A stretch of DNA of 64,000 nucleotides from Collinsella ihumii (GCF_900046475.1 NZ_FCOU01000003.1:531713-595712); one strand, 5' to 3'. Shown: positions 23,697 through 32,966, counted from the first letter of the stretch. Translations and numbers: made by a program. The notes: a model not told the origin generated them from the letters alone.

Positions 23697-24545
23697 TCAC
23701 GCCTCGCTTTCTTGTTCGGCGGCATGCTGCGCGCAGAAATCGGTGTCGGAGCACTGCCACACCTGCTCACCGGTTACAGGGTCGACGGTCTGGGTGAGGT
23801 ACACGCCCGTCGCCCCGCACACATGGCAGCTCGCGCCCTCGAACTCCTCGGTCACGAAGGGATAGTCATCAAAGGCGAGCGACTCGACATGGGTGTAGGG
23901 CGGCACCGCGTAGATTTTCTTCTCGCGTCCGGCACCCAGCAGCGTGAGGTTCTCGGCCATGTTGAGCTTGGCGTTGTCGTAACGGGGAATGGGGCTCGGC
24001 GCCATGACGTAGCGCCCCTCGACCATCACGGGATGGTCGGCGCCCGTGGTCGTGGTGCCGTAGCGCACGATCTGCTCGAACAGCTCCAGATAGGCACCGG
24101 TGTACTCCGCCTCGGCGTGCAGGCGCTTGGTCACCGTCTCGCGCGCCTCGTAGGTGCGCAGCGGCTCGGGCGTGGGAACCTGCAGCACAAGCAGCTGGTC
24201 GCGGGTGAGCGGGCGCTCGGGGATACGGTGGCGGCTCTGGATGAGCGTGGCGTCCTGCGTGGCCGTCGTGGTGTCCACGCCGGTTGTCTCGTGGACGAGG
24301 CCGCGAATCGACACGGCGTTCACGCTCGCGTCGGAGCCCTGGTCGATGACCTTGAGGACGTCATCCGGCCCGATGCACGAGAGCGTCAGCTGCAGGCCGC
24401 CCGTGCCCCAGCCGCGCCCGATGGGCATCTCGCGGCTCGCGAACGGCACCTGGTAGCCGGGAATCGCCACGCCCTTGAGGATGGCGCGACGGATCTCGCG
24501 CTTGGAGCCCTCGTCCAAGAAGGCGAAGTTGTAGTTCTTACGCAT
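23697..24545 (-). CDS. phnJ: Alpha-D-ribose 1-methylphosphonate 5-phosphate C-P lyase PhnJ
   Basis: A 282-residue radical-SAM C-P lyase. The unusual cluster C240-X2-C243-X21-C265-X5-C271 matches the family spacing exactly and sits one residue earlier than in E. coli. The N-terminal glycine-rich stretch MPIGRGWGTGG holds the glycine expected to form the radical. It cleaves the carbon-phosphorus bond, giving methane or another alkane and ribose cyclic phosphate. Start 24545 overlaps the phnI end by 8 bases. All key residues are present. Confidence 0.95.
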   Translation of the reverse strand: MRKNYNFAFLDEGSKREIRRAILKGVAIPGYQVPFASREMPIGRGWGTGGLQLTLSCIGPDDVLKVIDQGSDASVNAVSIRGLVHETTGVDTTTATQDATLIQSRHRIPERPLTRDQLLVLQVPTPEPLRTYEARETVTKRLHAEAEYTGAYLELFEQIVRYGTTTTGADHPVMVEGRYVMAPSPIPRYDNAKLNMAENLTLLGAGREKKIYAVPPYTHVESLAFDDYPFVTEEFEGASCHVCGATGVYLTQTVDPVTGEQVWQCSDTDFCAQHAAEQESEA

Positions 24546-25668
24546 CGGCCTCGCCTCCCTTCTCGGCAACAGAGCGCAGCGCCGAGTCGAGCTTGCTCTG
24601 GAACGTCACGTAATGGGGCAGCTTGAGATGGGAGATGAAGCCGGTCGCCTCGACGCCGTCGATGTGGTAGAGGACGAACTCCTGGTCCTGCGTGGGGAAT
24701 CGCACGTCGTCCGCCCGCAGGCTGTGGTCGAGCACGCTCATGGCGATGGCCTTGCTCTCATCGGTGCCCACCACCAGACCGTAGCCCACGTCGAGCGCCG
24801 AGCGGTGCTCGCCCTGCTCGTCCACCTCGTCGGCCACGATCAGGCTCTCGACCTCGGTCACCGGGATGGAGCCCAGGTAATAGGCGTCCTCCGCCGGCGC
24901 GTCGGCCACGGCGCCGGGTGCGTCGATCTCGACGGCGACCGAACCGCGGCGCAGCTCGCCCACCGTGGGGTGCGACAGGCCGAAACCGCGAATCGCCGCG
25001 TAGCCGATCGCGATGACCGCCTGCGTGAGGCCGCGCGACAGAGCCTGCAGGATCACGCTGCGCGGCGCGGGAAACGACAGCGGGGTCTTGGTGATGTCGA
25101 CCGGCTCGGTGTCGTCGACCGGCCAGTCGCGCACCATGTCGATGGAGCGCAGGTAGGTCAGCACGCGGGGCACGCGGGCAAGCGCGTCGGGGGTAGCAGG
25201 CACGGCGGTGTCGGCCAGGCGCTCCGCCAGCTCGCGCGCCCGGTCGCGCACCGAGGCCTGCGTCTCGTCGGCCAGCTCGAACTCGATGAGACGATGCGAG
25301 TAATCGCGCGTGGCGCCGAGGATCTGGCCGCCCTCGATGTCCTTGAACGCAGCGGAGATGCGGCGGTCGACGCGCATCTCGTCGGTGTCGATCACGCGCG
25401 AGGTGTAGAGCCGCTCAAGCGTGGAGCGGTAGGCGCGCATGAGGAACACCGCTTCTTCCACCGATCCGCACGCCTGCTTGACGGCGGTCGCCGCGACCTC
25501 GGGCGCCCACAGCGAGCCCTCGGATTCCACCTGCTGAACCAATTCGGGCAGGCAGGACAAGATGGTGTCCACGTCGAGCGCGAGCCCGCCGGCCACGCGC
25601 TTGCGTTCGATGAGGTCGAGCGAGGTCGCGATGGCCTGCTCGCCTCCGGTCACCGCTACATACCCCAT
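24538..25668 (-). CDS. phnI: C-P lyase core complex protein PhnI
   Basis: A 376-residue protein beginning MGYVAVTGGEQAIATSLDLI, diagnostic of PhnI. In the family it is the nucleosidase subunit that exchanges adenine of ATP for the phosphonate, working with PhnG, PhnH and PhnL. It overlaps phnH by 13 bases and phnJ by 8, so the core genes are translationally coupled. Confidence 0.95.
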   Translation of the reverse strand: MGYVAVTGGEQAIATSLDLIERKRVAGGLALDVDTILSCLPELVQQVESEGSLWAPEVAATAVKQACGSVEEAVFLMRAYRSTLERLYTSRVIDTDEMRVDRRISAAFKDIEGGQILGATRDYSHRLIEFELADETQASVRDRARELAERLADTAVPATPDALARVPRVLTYLRSIDMVRDWPVDDTEPVDITKTPLSFPAPRSVILQALSRGLTQAVIAIGYAAIRGFGLSHPTVGELRRGSVAVEIDAPGAVADAPAEDAYYLGSIPVTEVESLIVADEVDEQGEHRSALDVGYGLVVGTDESKAIAMSVLDHSLRADDVRFPTQDQEFVLYHIDGVEATGFISHLKLPHYVTFQSKLDSALRSVAEKGGEADA

Positions 25669-26369
25669 GCGGCACCCCCTTCTTCTCGCGCCGCCTCATC
25701 CAGGCGACGGACGCGCGTCGTGCGCGGCAGGCACAGCACGTGGCCGGCCGCATCGACGAAGACCAGGTCGATGCCGCACGGGAACTCGTCGCCGCGCTCG
25801 AGGCGGGCCTCCACGATCTCCGTGCGGTCGAGTTCGATGCGCGCCGCCTCGCGGATGCCGGGGCCGGAAAGCTCCCAAGACGACACGTCCGCCCCGCCGG
25901 CACGCGCGCCCGTGAGGCAGCCGTCGCGGTCGGAGCCGAGCAGCGTGTCGCACACGACGATGCAGGTGGCGCCGAGCTGCGGGTCGAGCAGCGTTCCCGC
26001 AGACAGCGCCGTGACGAACGCCCGCGCCTGTTGCCCGCGAACCGATGCGGGCACGAAGCCGAAGGCCGCCGTCTGGGCATCGCGCATGGCCACATGGGTC
26101 CTGCGGGCGAGCACCGTCGCGGCGACATCCTCCGCGGGTCCCGCCACCGCGACCGATGTCGCCGCATCCAGCACCACATCGGCCAGCACCAGCGCGGACT
26201 CGGGAAGCCCGGAGGCGTCCGCATCCGCCACGTCGCCCTGCGCACGGGCAGCGAGCTCCGTCACCTCTCCGGGACGCGCCATGGCGTCGAGCAGCGCACG
26301 GAACGCGCGCTGCAGATAGAACGCGCGATCGTCGGCAGCGGACTCGCGCTCAAACACCTCGCGCATCAT
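25656..26369 (-). CDS. phnH: C-P lyase core complex protein PhnH
   Basis: A 237-residue protein with the N-terminal QRAFRALLDAMARPGEV motif of PhnH and FPCGIDLVFVDAAGHVLCLPRTTRV near the end. It is a structural subunit of the PhnGHIJ complex. Two adjacent ATG codons (26369, 26366) overlap the phnG stop. Confidence 0.93.
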   Translation of the reverse strand: MMREVFERESAADDRAFYLQRAFRALLDAMARPGEVTELAARAQGDVADADASGLPESALVLADVVLDAATSVAVAGPAEDVAATVLARRTHVAMRDAQTAAFGFVPASVRGQQARAFVTALSAGTLLDPQLGATCIVVCDTLLGSDRDGCLTGARAGGADVSSWELSGPGIREAARIELDRTEIVEARLERGDEFPCGIDLVFVDAAGHVLCLPRTTRVRRLDEAAREEGGAAWGM

Positions 26370-26827
26370 TTCGCCACCGCCTGCACGCTCATATCCTGAC
26401 CGCCCATCTCATCGAAGCTCACGCGCGAGCCCATGACGACTGCCGCCTCCTGCGCGCGACGCCGCTCTAGCTCGCGCCCGGCGTCGTCGATCCTGCGATC
26501 GATCTCGGCCACGACACGCGGCGTCGGCTCGACCGCATAGGCGGCGTCGATGGTCGCCAGGCTGCGCGCGAACGCGCCGTCGGCGCCCAGCACCACGCCG
26601 AGCCCCTCCACATCGCCGATGCGCACGCGGCACTCGCTCATGAGCGCCTCGCCCAGGTAAAACCGGCTGTTGCGCGCCGTCTCGCGCACCTGGTTCATCA
26701 CCAGCCCCTGGCGCGGCGGCACGACCACGCGCACCTCGAGCTCGCGCTCGATGGCACGCGCCGCGTCATGCGCCAGCGCGGGCCCGCTCTCCACGAGGAT
26801 CTCGGTCCTCGCCCGTCTCGATAACAT
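26366..26827 (-). CDS. phnG: C-P lyase core complex protein PhnG
   Basis: A 153-residue small subunit with PPRQGLVMNQVRETARNSRFYLGEALMSEC, characteristic of PhnG. It forms the core with PhnH, PhnI and PhnJ. It begins 63 bases after the second permease gene, starting the catalytic half of the operon. Confidence 0.93.
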   Translation of the reverse strand: MLSRRARTEILVESGPALAHDAARAIERELEVRVVVPPRQGLVMNQVRETARNSRFYLGEALMSECRVRIGDVEGLGVVLGADGAFARSLATIDAAYAVEPTPRVVAEIDRRIDDAGRELERRRAQEAAVVMGSRVSFDEMGGQDMSVQAVAK

Positions 26828-26890
26828 GTGCGGTTGTTCTCCTTACTTCTTAGTAGTCACGATGGGGACCTGCCCCGATCGACCGTGGGC

Positions 26891-27772
26891 TTACGAGTCG
26901 GCCAGGATGTAGCGCTTGCGCAGGCGCACGCTCACGAACTCGAGCACAAAGGCCACGATCAGGCAGACGTACACGATCACGCCGACTTCATGGAGGTTGT
27001 AGTAGCGGCTGCCCGCCTGATACAGCTGGAATCCGATGCCGCCCGCGCCGGCGAAGGCGCCCACGGCCACGGCATTGGTGAAATTGATCTCCAGGCGGAT
27101 GAAGGTCCACGACAGCAACTTGGTGATCGTCGCGGGCGTCACGGCCTGGAACACGACCTGCCAAAAGCTCGCGCCGCTCGCGCGCAGCGCCTCGATCACG
27201 CCCTCATCGATCTCCTCGAAGCTCTCCGAGTAGCTTTTCACCAGATAGGCGATGGAGTGGAACGAGATGCCGAGCACCGCGGCTTCCGAGCCGAGTCCGA
27301 TGGCGACCGTGAACACGAGCACCCACAGGATGGTCGGGATGGAACGGATGATGGCGACGAAGCCCTTCACGATGTTGGACGCGACCGGGCTCGAGAGGTT
27401 CGCCGCCGCGGCAAGCGCCAAGAAGAACGACACGATGGCCGACAGCACGGTGCAGATCGCGGTGATCGCAACGGTGATGACCGCGCTCTCGATCACGGTG
27501 CCCCAGGTGAAGTGGCCCGCGCCGAACGGCGGGTCGAGGGCGGGCTGCAGCATCATCGCCCCGAAATCGGCGAACGCCTGGCGTGCCGCCGCGAGCAGGT
27601 CGACCGTGCCGTACCCCATGCGCGCAAACGTCACCACGGTGAGCGTCACGAGCACGATGAGGGTGAGCTGCACCGAGAGGTTGCGCTCACGCACCGAGGT
27701 GAGGCGGATGTGTCCGCGCGCGTCGCGTTCGAGCACATCGGCCGCGCCCTTGGTCAGAGTTGCGCTCGCCAT
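26891..27772 (-). CDS. phnE: Phosphonate ABC transporter permease PhnE (second copy)
   Basis: A 293-residue permease with about six membrane segments and the EAA-like loop EALRASGASFWQVVFQAVTP that contacts PhnC. It adjoins the first permease gene (one-base overlap), so the transporter is probably a heterodimer. Confidence 0.9.
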   Translation of the reverse strand: MASATLTKGAADVLERDARGHIRLTSVRERNLSVQLTLIVLVTLTVVTFARMGYGTVDLLAAARQAFADFGAMMLQPALDPPFGAGHFTWGTVIESAVITVAITAICTVLSAIVSFFLALAAAANLSSPVASNIVKGFVAIIRSIPTILWVLVFTVAIGLGSEAAVLGISFHSIAYLVKSYSESFEEIDEGVIEALRASGASFWQVVFQAVTPATITKLLSWTFIRLEINFTNAVAVGAFAGAGGIGFQLYQAGSRYYNLHEVGVIVYVCLIVAFVLEFVSVRLRKRYILADS

Positions 27773-28605
27773 TAGATCATCGACCTCCTCGCCGCATTCG
27801 AAATCGCCTCGATGACCAGCACGAACACGATGGTCACCACGATGACCAGGCCGGCCGTGTCATAGCGAAACGACGTGTAGTACAGGTTGAACACGAAACC
27901 GATGCCCGTGCCCGTGAGCAGGCCGATGAGCGTCGCCGAGCGGATGTTGGTCTCGACCATGTAGAGCATCCAGCTCATGAGGTCGGCCACTGCGAGCGGC
28001 AGGCCCGCCTGGAACACCACCTGCCAATAGGAGGCGCCGCAGCTGCGCAGTGCCTCGACGGGTCCTGTGGGGATCTCGTCGAACGTATCCAAGAAGAAGC
28101 GCATGAGCTGGCCGAACGTCGTCAAGAACAGCGCGAGGAAGCCCGTGAACTCGTTCTGCTTGAACGACAGGAGCAGCAGCAGCGCCCAGGCGATCATCGG
28201 GATGTTGCGGAAGATGCTCGCGATCGCGCGGATCACGCCGCGCACGGGCGCGCACTCGACGCCGATCGAGGAGGAGCCCAGAACCGAGAACGCGATGCCG
28301 CAGACCGCGGCGATGACCGTGGCGGCCACGGAATCAAGCGCCGTCGAGACGGTCTGCTCCACCACCATCGGCAGGTTGGCGAGCGACTCGACCGTCGGCA
28401 CGAAGTTCTGGAACATCCACACGAACGCCGCCGGGATGGAGCTGACCGCGTAGCCGAGGCTGAAGTTGCAGATCAGCGAGCACAGCTGGAACAGCACGAC
28501 GATCGCGACCAGCACGGCGAGGGTGCGCGCCTGGCGACGGCGGAACCAAGACAGGTCGGGGGCCGCGGCGTCGCTTGTGCGCGCAGCCGCCTGCGCGGCG
28601 CTCAT
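27772..28605 (-). CDS. phnE: Phosphonate ABC transporter permease PhnE (first copy)
   Basis: A 277-residue permease with about six membrane segments and the loop EALRSCGASYWQVVFQAGLP. ATG 28605 follows GGGAGG and overlaps the phnC stop (ATGA). It is clearly paralogous to the following permease in the EAA-like loop. Confidence 0.9.
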   Translation of the reverse strand: MSAAQAAARTSDAAAPDLSWFRRRQARTLAVLVAIVVLFQLCSLICNFSLGYAVSSIPAAFVWMFQNFVPTVESLANLPMVVEQTVSTALDSVAATVIAAVCGIAFSVLGSSSIGVECAPVRGVIRAIASIFRNIPMIAWALLLLLSFKQNEFTGFLALFLTTFGQLMRFFLDTFDEIPTGPVEALRSCGASYWQVVFQAGLPLAVADLMSWMLYMVETNIRSATLIGLLTGTGIGFVFNLYYTSFRYDTAGLVIVVTIVFVLVIEAISNAARRSMI

Positions 28606-29483
28606 CGCGCGCCTCCCGCGGCCTCGGCGGACACGGCCATGCCCTCGCCGACAAGGGTCGGGATGGCCGCAGGCGCGTTGATGGAGACGTCGACGACCTC
28701 GTCCATCTGACCCTCGTAGATGCTGCGGATGACCTGCGGCGTCGCCTCGTCGGGCGTGCCCTCGAACACCTTCTGGCCGGCGCGCAGGCCGATGATGCGA
28801 TCGGAGTACTCGAGCGCGAAATCGACCTGGTGCAGGTTGACGATGCACGTGATCCCACGCTGACGGGTCAGGCGCTGCAGCGTCTCCATCACCATGCGCG
28901 AGCTCTTGGGGTCAAGGCTCGCGATCGGCTCGTCGCACAGCATGATCTTGGGCTCCTGCATCAGCGAGCGCGCGATGCCCACGCGCTGCTTCTGGCCACC
29001 GGACAGCTGATCGGCGCGGCGGTAGGCGAACTCGCCCAATCCGACCTCGTCGAGCAGCTCGAAGGCGCGCAGCTTCTCCTCCTCGGTGTAGAGGCCCAGG
29101 CTGCCCGCAAGCGCGTTTTTGTACCCAAGGCGACCGTGCAGCACGTTCTGGATGGCGGTCAGGCGATACACCAGGTTGTAGTTCTGGAAGATCATCGCGA
29201 TCTCGCGATGGACCTCGCGCAGCTTGCCGCGGCCGAGGTGGGTGATGTCGCGCCCATCGAAGGTGATGGTGCCCTCGGTCGGCTCGATCAGGCGGTTGAT
29301 GCTGCGCAGCAGCGTCGACTTGCCGGCGCCGGAAGGACCGATCACGGTGATGAACTCTCCGGGGTCCGCCGTGAAGCTCACGCCCGAAAGCGCGCTTGCG
29401 GTCCCCTCCGCAGTGCCGCGACGACGGGCTTCGTAGCTTTTGCCCAGATCGTCGATGACCAGCAGATGATTCGATGTGCTCAT
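28602..29483 (-). CDS. phnC: Phosphonate ABC transporter ATP-binding protein PhnC
   Basis: A 293-residue ATPase with Walker A GPSGAGKSTLLRSINRLI, signature LSGGQKQRVGIARSL, Walker B IMLCDEPIASLDP and switch NLHQ. FDGRDITHLGRGKLREVHRE is typical of PhnC. ATG 29483 follows GGAGAAGC. It is separated from phnD by a 203-base spacer carrying two repeat elements, unlike the tight spacing elsewhere in the operon. Confidence 0.93.
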   Translation of the reverse strand: MSTSNHLLVIDDLGKSYEARRRGTAEGTASALSGVSFTADPGEFITVIGPSGAGKSTLLRSINRLIEPTEGTITFDGRDITHLGRGKLREVHREIAMIFQNYNLVYRLTAIQNVLHGRLGYKNALAGSLGLYTEEEKLRAFELLDEVGLGEFAYRRADQLSGGQKQRVGIARSLMQEPKIMLCDEPIASLDPKSSRMVMETLQRLTRQRGITCIVNLHQVDFALEYSDRIIGLRAGQKVFEGTPDEATPQVIRSIYEGQMDEVVDVSINAPAAIPTLVGEGMAVSAEAAGGAR

Positions 29484-29565
29484 GCTTCTCCATCTCTTTT
29501 GCTCAGATACCTGCAGACCTGCATGCGAAAACGCGGGCGCCCGCCACGGGGCGCCCGGCGCAAAA

Positions 29566-29625
29566 TGCAAATTGGGGACGTACCTTTCGCGTGCACTTTT
29601 GCATGCCGGGGACACCCCTTCGGCG
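29566..29625. repeat. Type A spacer repeat (inverted orientation)
   Basis: Reading on the plus strand: GGGGACGTACCTTTCGCG, TGCACTTTTGCATGC, CGGGGACACCCCTTCGGCG. It is the reverse complement of the copies near 6.5 and 12.0 kb with a few differences. It sits between phnC and phnD. Confidence 0.8.
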
Positions 29626-29654
29626 TGTGCCTCTGCGCGAACCTCCGGGAGATG

Positions 29655-29676
29655 GGTTGAAACGAACCCGTCCCCA
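29655..29676 (+). repeat. Type B block
   Basis: GGGTTGAAACGAACCCGTCCCC, one base different from the block at 12075-12096. As at 12 kb it lies about 30 bases from a type A repeat. Confidence 0.75.
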
Positions 29677-29686
29677 ACCAACCGAT

Positions 29687-30808
29687 TTACGCAAGCGCGC
29701 GGATGGGGTCGTACCACTCGTCATCGACCGCGATGAAGCCGGCGGTGTCACCCTTGCTCCAGATAGCTCCGGTGCCCTCGGCGTCCTCGGGCGCGAACAG
29801 CTGCTCGTTGTCGGCGACCTCGGTGGAGGTCATGCCCTCGAGGATCTTGTCCTTGATGTCCTCGGGAAGCACGTCGGCGTTGTAAACGATGGGGCCGTTC
29901 AGGACGGGCGTGGACTGGATGATGCCGAACTCCTTGCCCTGGACGCGGTCGAAGGGCTGGGCGGCACCCTCGGCCACGCCGTAGACGGAGCCGGGCTGGT
30001 TCACGGCGTCGCGCTCGCCCTCGGGCACGGCGAGGTACATGTCGATGTCGATATCGTCGAAGGCGGCCACGTCGGCGTCGCCCTGCAGCAGATTCACGCA
30101 GGAACCGGGGTGGGAGTTGCCGAACAGGACCTGGGAGAAGAAGCCGGGCTGGGCCAGCTCGTCGGTGGAGGTCACGTCATCGGGGAACTCGGTCATGATG
30201 GCGTTGCAGGGAACCTTGAAGCCGGAGGTCGAGGTCTGGGAGACGAAGCTCATGCGCTTGCCCTTGATGTTCTTGATGGAGTAGCCGGTCTCGCTCTCGG
30301 CGTCCTCGTACTCGCTCATCTGGTCGGCCGGCACGGCGATGCGGCTGTAGTACTTGGCACCATCGAGCGTGCCCTCGGTGTCGGAGGTGGTGAACAGGGC
30401 GTGGACGTTCTCGTTCTTCTCCTGAGCCTGGATGTAGCCCTCGGCGCCGAGGTTGGCCATCTGGGCCTTGCCCGAGGAGATGGCCTCGATGGCGACGTTG
30501 TAGTCGGTGGTGGTCATGAGCTCGACCTCGACACCGGCGTACTCGGACAGGACGCGGCCAAACTCCTCGCGGCCGGCATCGAACTCAGCGGCGGACTCGT
30601 TGGGCAGCCACACCATCGTGATCTTGTCGAGCGTCTCGCCATCGGACGCAGTGCTGGCGGAACCGGAATCGGTGCCGGTGGCGGCGCCGCCCTTGCCAGC
30701 ATCATTACCGCCGCAACCGGCAAGGCCGAGACCGGCCACGACGGCGCTGGCGCCGAACAGGCCAAGGAAGGAACGACGAGACAGCTGAGTTTCGGTGAGA
30801 TTGCGCAC
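29687..30808 (-). CDS. phnD: Phosphonate-binding lipoprotein PhnD
   Basis: A 373-residue solute-binding protein. The N-terminus has a twin-arginine motif (LSRRSFLGLFG), a hydrophobic core and lipobox LAGC, so it is probably a Tat-exported lipoprotein. A Gly/Ser/Thr linker follows, then the PhnD fold (TTTDYNVAIEAISSGKAQMANLGAEGYI). Start GTG 30808 is preceded by AGAGGAG. It is the first gene of the operon and delivers phosphonates to PhnCE. Confidence 0.92.
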   Translation of the reverse strand: MRNLTETQLSRRSFLGLFGASAVVAGLGLAGCGGNDAGKGGAATGTDSGSASTASDGETLDKITMVWLPNESAAEFDAGREEFGRVLSEYAGVEVELMTTTDYNVAIEAISSGKAQMANLGAEGYIQAQEKNENVHALFTTSDTEGTLDGAKYYSRIAVPADQMSEYEDAESETGYSIKNIKGKRMSFVSQTSTSGFKVPCNAIMTEFPDDVTSTDELAQPGFFSQVLFGNSHPGSCVNLLQGDADVAAFDDIDIDMYLAVPEGERDAVNQPGSVYGVAEGAAQPFDRVQGKEFGIIQSTPVLNGPIVYNADVLPEDIKDKILEGMTSTEVADNEQLFAPEDAEGTGAIWSKGDTAGFIAVDDEWYDPIRALA

Positions 30809-31313
30809 TTCTTCTCCTCTCGGATGCCGGATGCCCGGCTGGCTGAATGCATGTTCTCGCGGGGCGCAAGGCCTCGTGAGTCGACGGAGAAGATGGTACG
30901 CACCGTTCGCAGCCCAAAGATCGCCGCACGCGATTCGTTGCAAAGCGCTGATTGATGTTTACGCGACTTCTGCGGGAGCGATAACACGCCCCTTGCTCAG
31001 TAGGGATTCAGGCAAATCGATGTCGGTTTTCGTAAGCGGAACGACGCGTTTTTTCATCTATGTAAGGGCCGGGGACGGCCGCGCAGCCAAAAGGCGCCCG
31101 TTTGTTGGCGCAGTGTTTGGAATGTCAGGGCATCGTCCAGAACATATTCGGGGCCGGTACGATTTGCGGAAACACCGATCGGCCGCCGTGTCTTGCGAAA
31201 GGGGCGAAGAGGGGTCTGATGACACAGAGCGGGCCGTTTGGCACGCTAAAGGGGGTCAGTAAAAGACTTTAGCGTGCCAAACGGTCCGCTCTGTGTCATC
31301 GGCCCCGAACGAC
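30809..31313. other. Leader region upstream of the phn operon
   Basis: No gene is supported. The stretch is mixed in GC content and should hold the phn promoter on the minus strand. I cannot assign a convincing -35/-10 pair or Pho box by eye. Its distal part carries the long inverted repeat at 31218-31300. Confidence 0.5.
31218..31300. repeat. 34-bp inverted repeat, probable bidirectional terminator
   Basis: Arms 31218-31251 and 31267-31300 match with one mismatch (GATGACACAGAGCGG and CCGTTTGGCACGCTAAAG) around a 15-base loop. It starts 13 bases past the stop of the minus-strand 101-residue gene. It does not share the GGGAC core of the other repeats. Confidence 0.75.
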
Positions 31314-31619
31314 TTACTGCCCGCGGCGCTCCCTCGTCAGCTTCTTTGCCTGAACACGGGCCACCACCAGCAAAAAGAAGGTCAGCGCGAACAGCACGTA
31401 GCTCGCCACGTGCCCATAGTGCTGAAGCGCGCCCACGCCGAACACCTCGCCCACATACGACAGCACGTACAGCACGATGGCGACGGCAAGCGCCGCAAGC
31501 ATCACCTTGGTCACCGGCAGCGAGAACAGGATGTCGTTATCCACCGAGCGCTCGCGGGCGTTTGCGCGCTCGCGCTCCTTCGCCTCGCGAATCTTGTCGA
31601 CATTGCTCTTCTTGCTCAT
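31314..31619 (-). CDS. Small two-TM membrane protein, paralogue 1
   Basis: A 101-residue protein. A basic N-terminus (KIREAKERERANARERSVDN) leads to SLPVTKVMLAALAVAIVLYV, a second membrane segment (VASYVLFALTFFLLVVARV) and the tail AKKLTRERR. It shares RSVD-DI-SLP-T and AK-LTRERR with its neighbour at 31642. Unknown function; probably two subunits of one membrane complex. Confidence 0.75.
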   Translation of the reverse strand: MSKKSNVDKIREAKERERANARERSVDNDILFSLPVTKVMLAALAVAIVLYVLSYVGEVFGVGALQHYGHVASYVLFALTFFLLVVARVQAKKLTRERRGQ

Positions 31620-31641
31620 GAGCCGTGGTCCCCCTTGCCGT

Positions 31642-31980
31642 CTAGCGACGTGCGTCCTGCTCGGCGCGACGCTCGCGCGTCAGCCGCTTTGCCGTTGTAT
31701 AGGAATGGAAATACGTAAGACCGCCGATGATCAGCAGGCTGAAGCACACCATGTTGCCGCCGCGGAACAGCAGATCGCTGTCGATCGCCGTGCCGACCAG
31801 CGAGAGCGCATAGGCGATGATCGCGCCGGCGATCATGCCGTACATCGCATACGTTCCTGGCAGGCTGCGCATGATATCGCGGTCGACAGAGCGCCGATAC
31901 GTCGCGTCGGCACCCGATGCCGTCTGGCCGCCAGCCGCGGCGCCATCCTGCTCGACAGCCTTCTTCTCGGTCTCGGCCAT
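31642..31980 (-). CDS. Small two-TM membrane protein, paralogue 2
   Basis: A 112-residue protein. A charged N-terminus is followed by RRSVDRDIMRSLPGTYAMYG, two membrane segments, and AKRLTRERRAEQ. It is a tandem duplicate of the downstream gene, 22 bases apart. ATG 31980 follows GAGGGGATG; an upstream ATG at 32016 lacks a ribosome site. No known family. Confidence 0.75.
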   Translation of the reverse strand: MAETEKKAVEQDGAAAGGQTASGADATYRRSVDRDIMRSLPGTYAMYGMIAGAIIAYALSLVGTAIDSDLLFRGGNMVCFSLLIIGGLTYFHSYTTAKRLTRERRAEQDARR

Positions 31981-32063
31981 GCCCGCATCCCCTCGTCTCG
32001 CCGGCCACCGCTCCATACGGCACCGACCGCCTGTTAACCCTTAAACTTAGTATGCATGCGCGC

Positions 32064-32966
32064 TCATGCGGTGTACTCAAAGTGCACGCGTAGCATCTCC
32101 ATGAAGGCAGCCATGGCGCGGGAGACGGGCTTCGCCTCGTGCGCGAACGCCTGAATCCACATGGGAATGGGCTCTATATCGCATGCGAGCTCGACCAGGC
32201 TCTTCCTGCGCAGGGAGCGCGCCACCGAGAAGCGCGGCAGGAACGCGATGCCCACACCCTGCTCCGCCAGATGGACCAGCGTCTCGGTATTGCCGGTTTC
32301 CACCACGGGATGCAGCTGCTCGTCGCGCTCCGCAAGCAGGCACTCGAGCTCGTGCCGATAGCTCTCGCCGCGCTCGGTCAGCACGAGCGGCAGCCCGGCC
32401 AGCTCATCGATGCGCACGGGCCCGATCTGCTGCGCCATCTGCAAGGACGCCGCGAACACGATGGGCTCCTCGCGCAATACGGTGCGCTCGAGCCGCGCGA
32501 TGCTGAGCTTGCGGTCCATGGTGAGCAGCACGTCGAGCGTGTTGTCGAGCACCCCTTCCGCGAGCCGCTCCAGACGAGCCGTCGACACGATGAGCTCCAC
32601 ACGCGGATGCCGCTCATAGAATCGGGCGAGCAGCGTCGGCAACAGGGCCGTCGCGACGGATTCGACGCTGCCGATACGCAGCGTGCCGACCAGCTGGTCG
32701 GCGTCCGCATCCGGGATGCGCACCGACGCGGCGGCGCGCTCGAGCGCCGCGATCGCCTCGCGCGCGTGGAAGGCAAACGCTCTCCCCCGGTCGGTCAGGC
32801 GCGCCCCGCGCGGCACGCGGTCGAACAGCCGGGCGCCCACTTCCCGTTCGAGCTGCTTGATCTGCATGGTGACCGCCGATTGCGTGTATCCGAGCCGTTC
32901 GGCAGCGCGCGAGAAGCTCCCGAGTTCGGCGACCTTAAGAAACGTCTCGATCTGTCGGAGCTCCAT
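32064..32966 (-). CDS. LysR-family transcriptional regulator
   Basis: A 300-residue regulator. The N-terminal winged helix is LRQIETFLKVAELGSFSRAAERLGYTQSAVTMQIKQLE, and a substrate-binding domain follows from about residue 90. It is transcribed divergently from the adjacent PLP decarboxylase gene with 120 bases between, the usual layout for a LysR target. Start 32966 gives the canonical MELRQ beginning. Confidence 0.92.
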   Translation of the reverse strand: MELRQIETFLKVAELGSFSRAAERLGYTQSAVTMQIKQLEREVGARLFDRVPRGARLTDRGRAFAFHAREAIAALERAAASVRIPDADADQLVGTLRIGSVESVATALLPTLLARFYERHPRVELIVSTARLERLAEGVLDNTLDVLLTMDRKLSIARLERTVLREEPIVFAASLQMAQQIGPVRIDELAGLPLVLTERGESYRHELECLLAERDEQLHPVVETGNTETLVHLAEQGVGIAFLPRFSVARSLRRKSLVELACDIEPIPMWIQAFAHEAKPVSRAMAAFMEMLRVHFEYTA

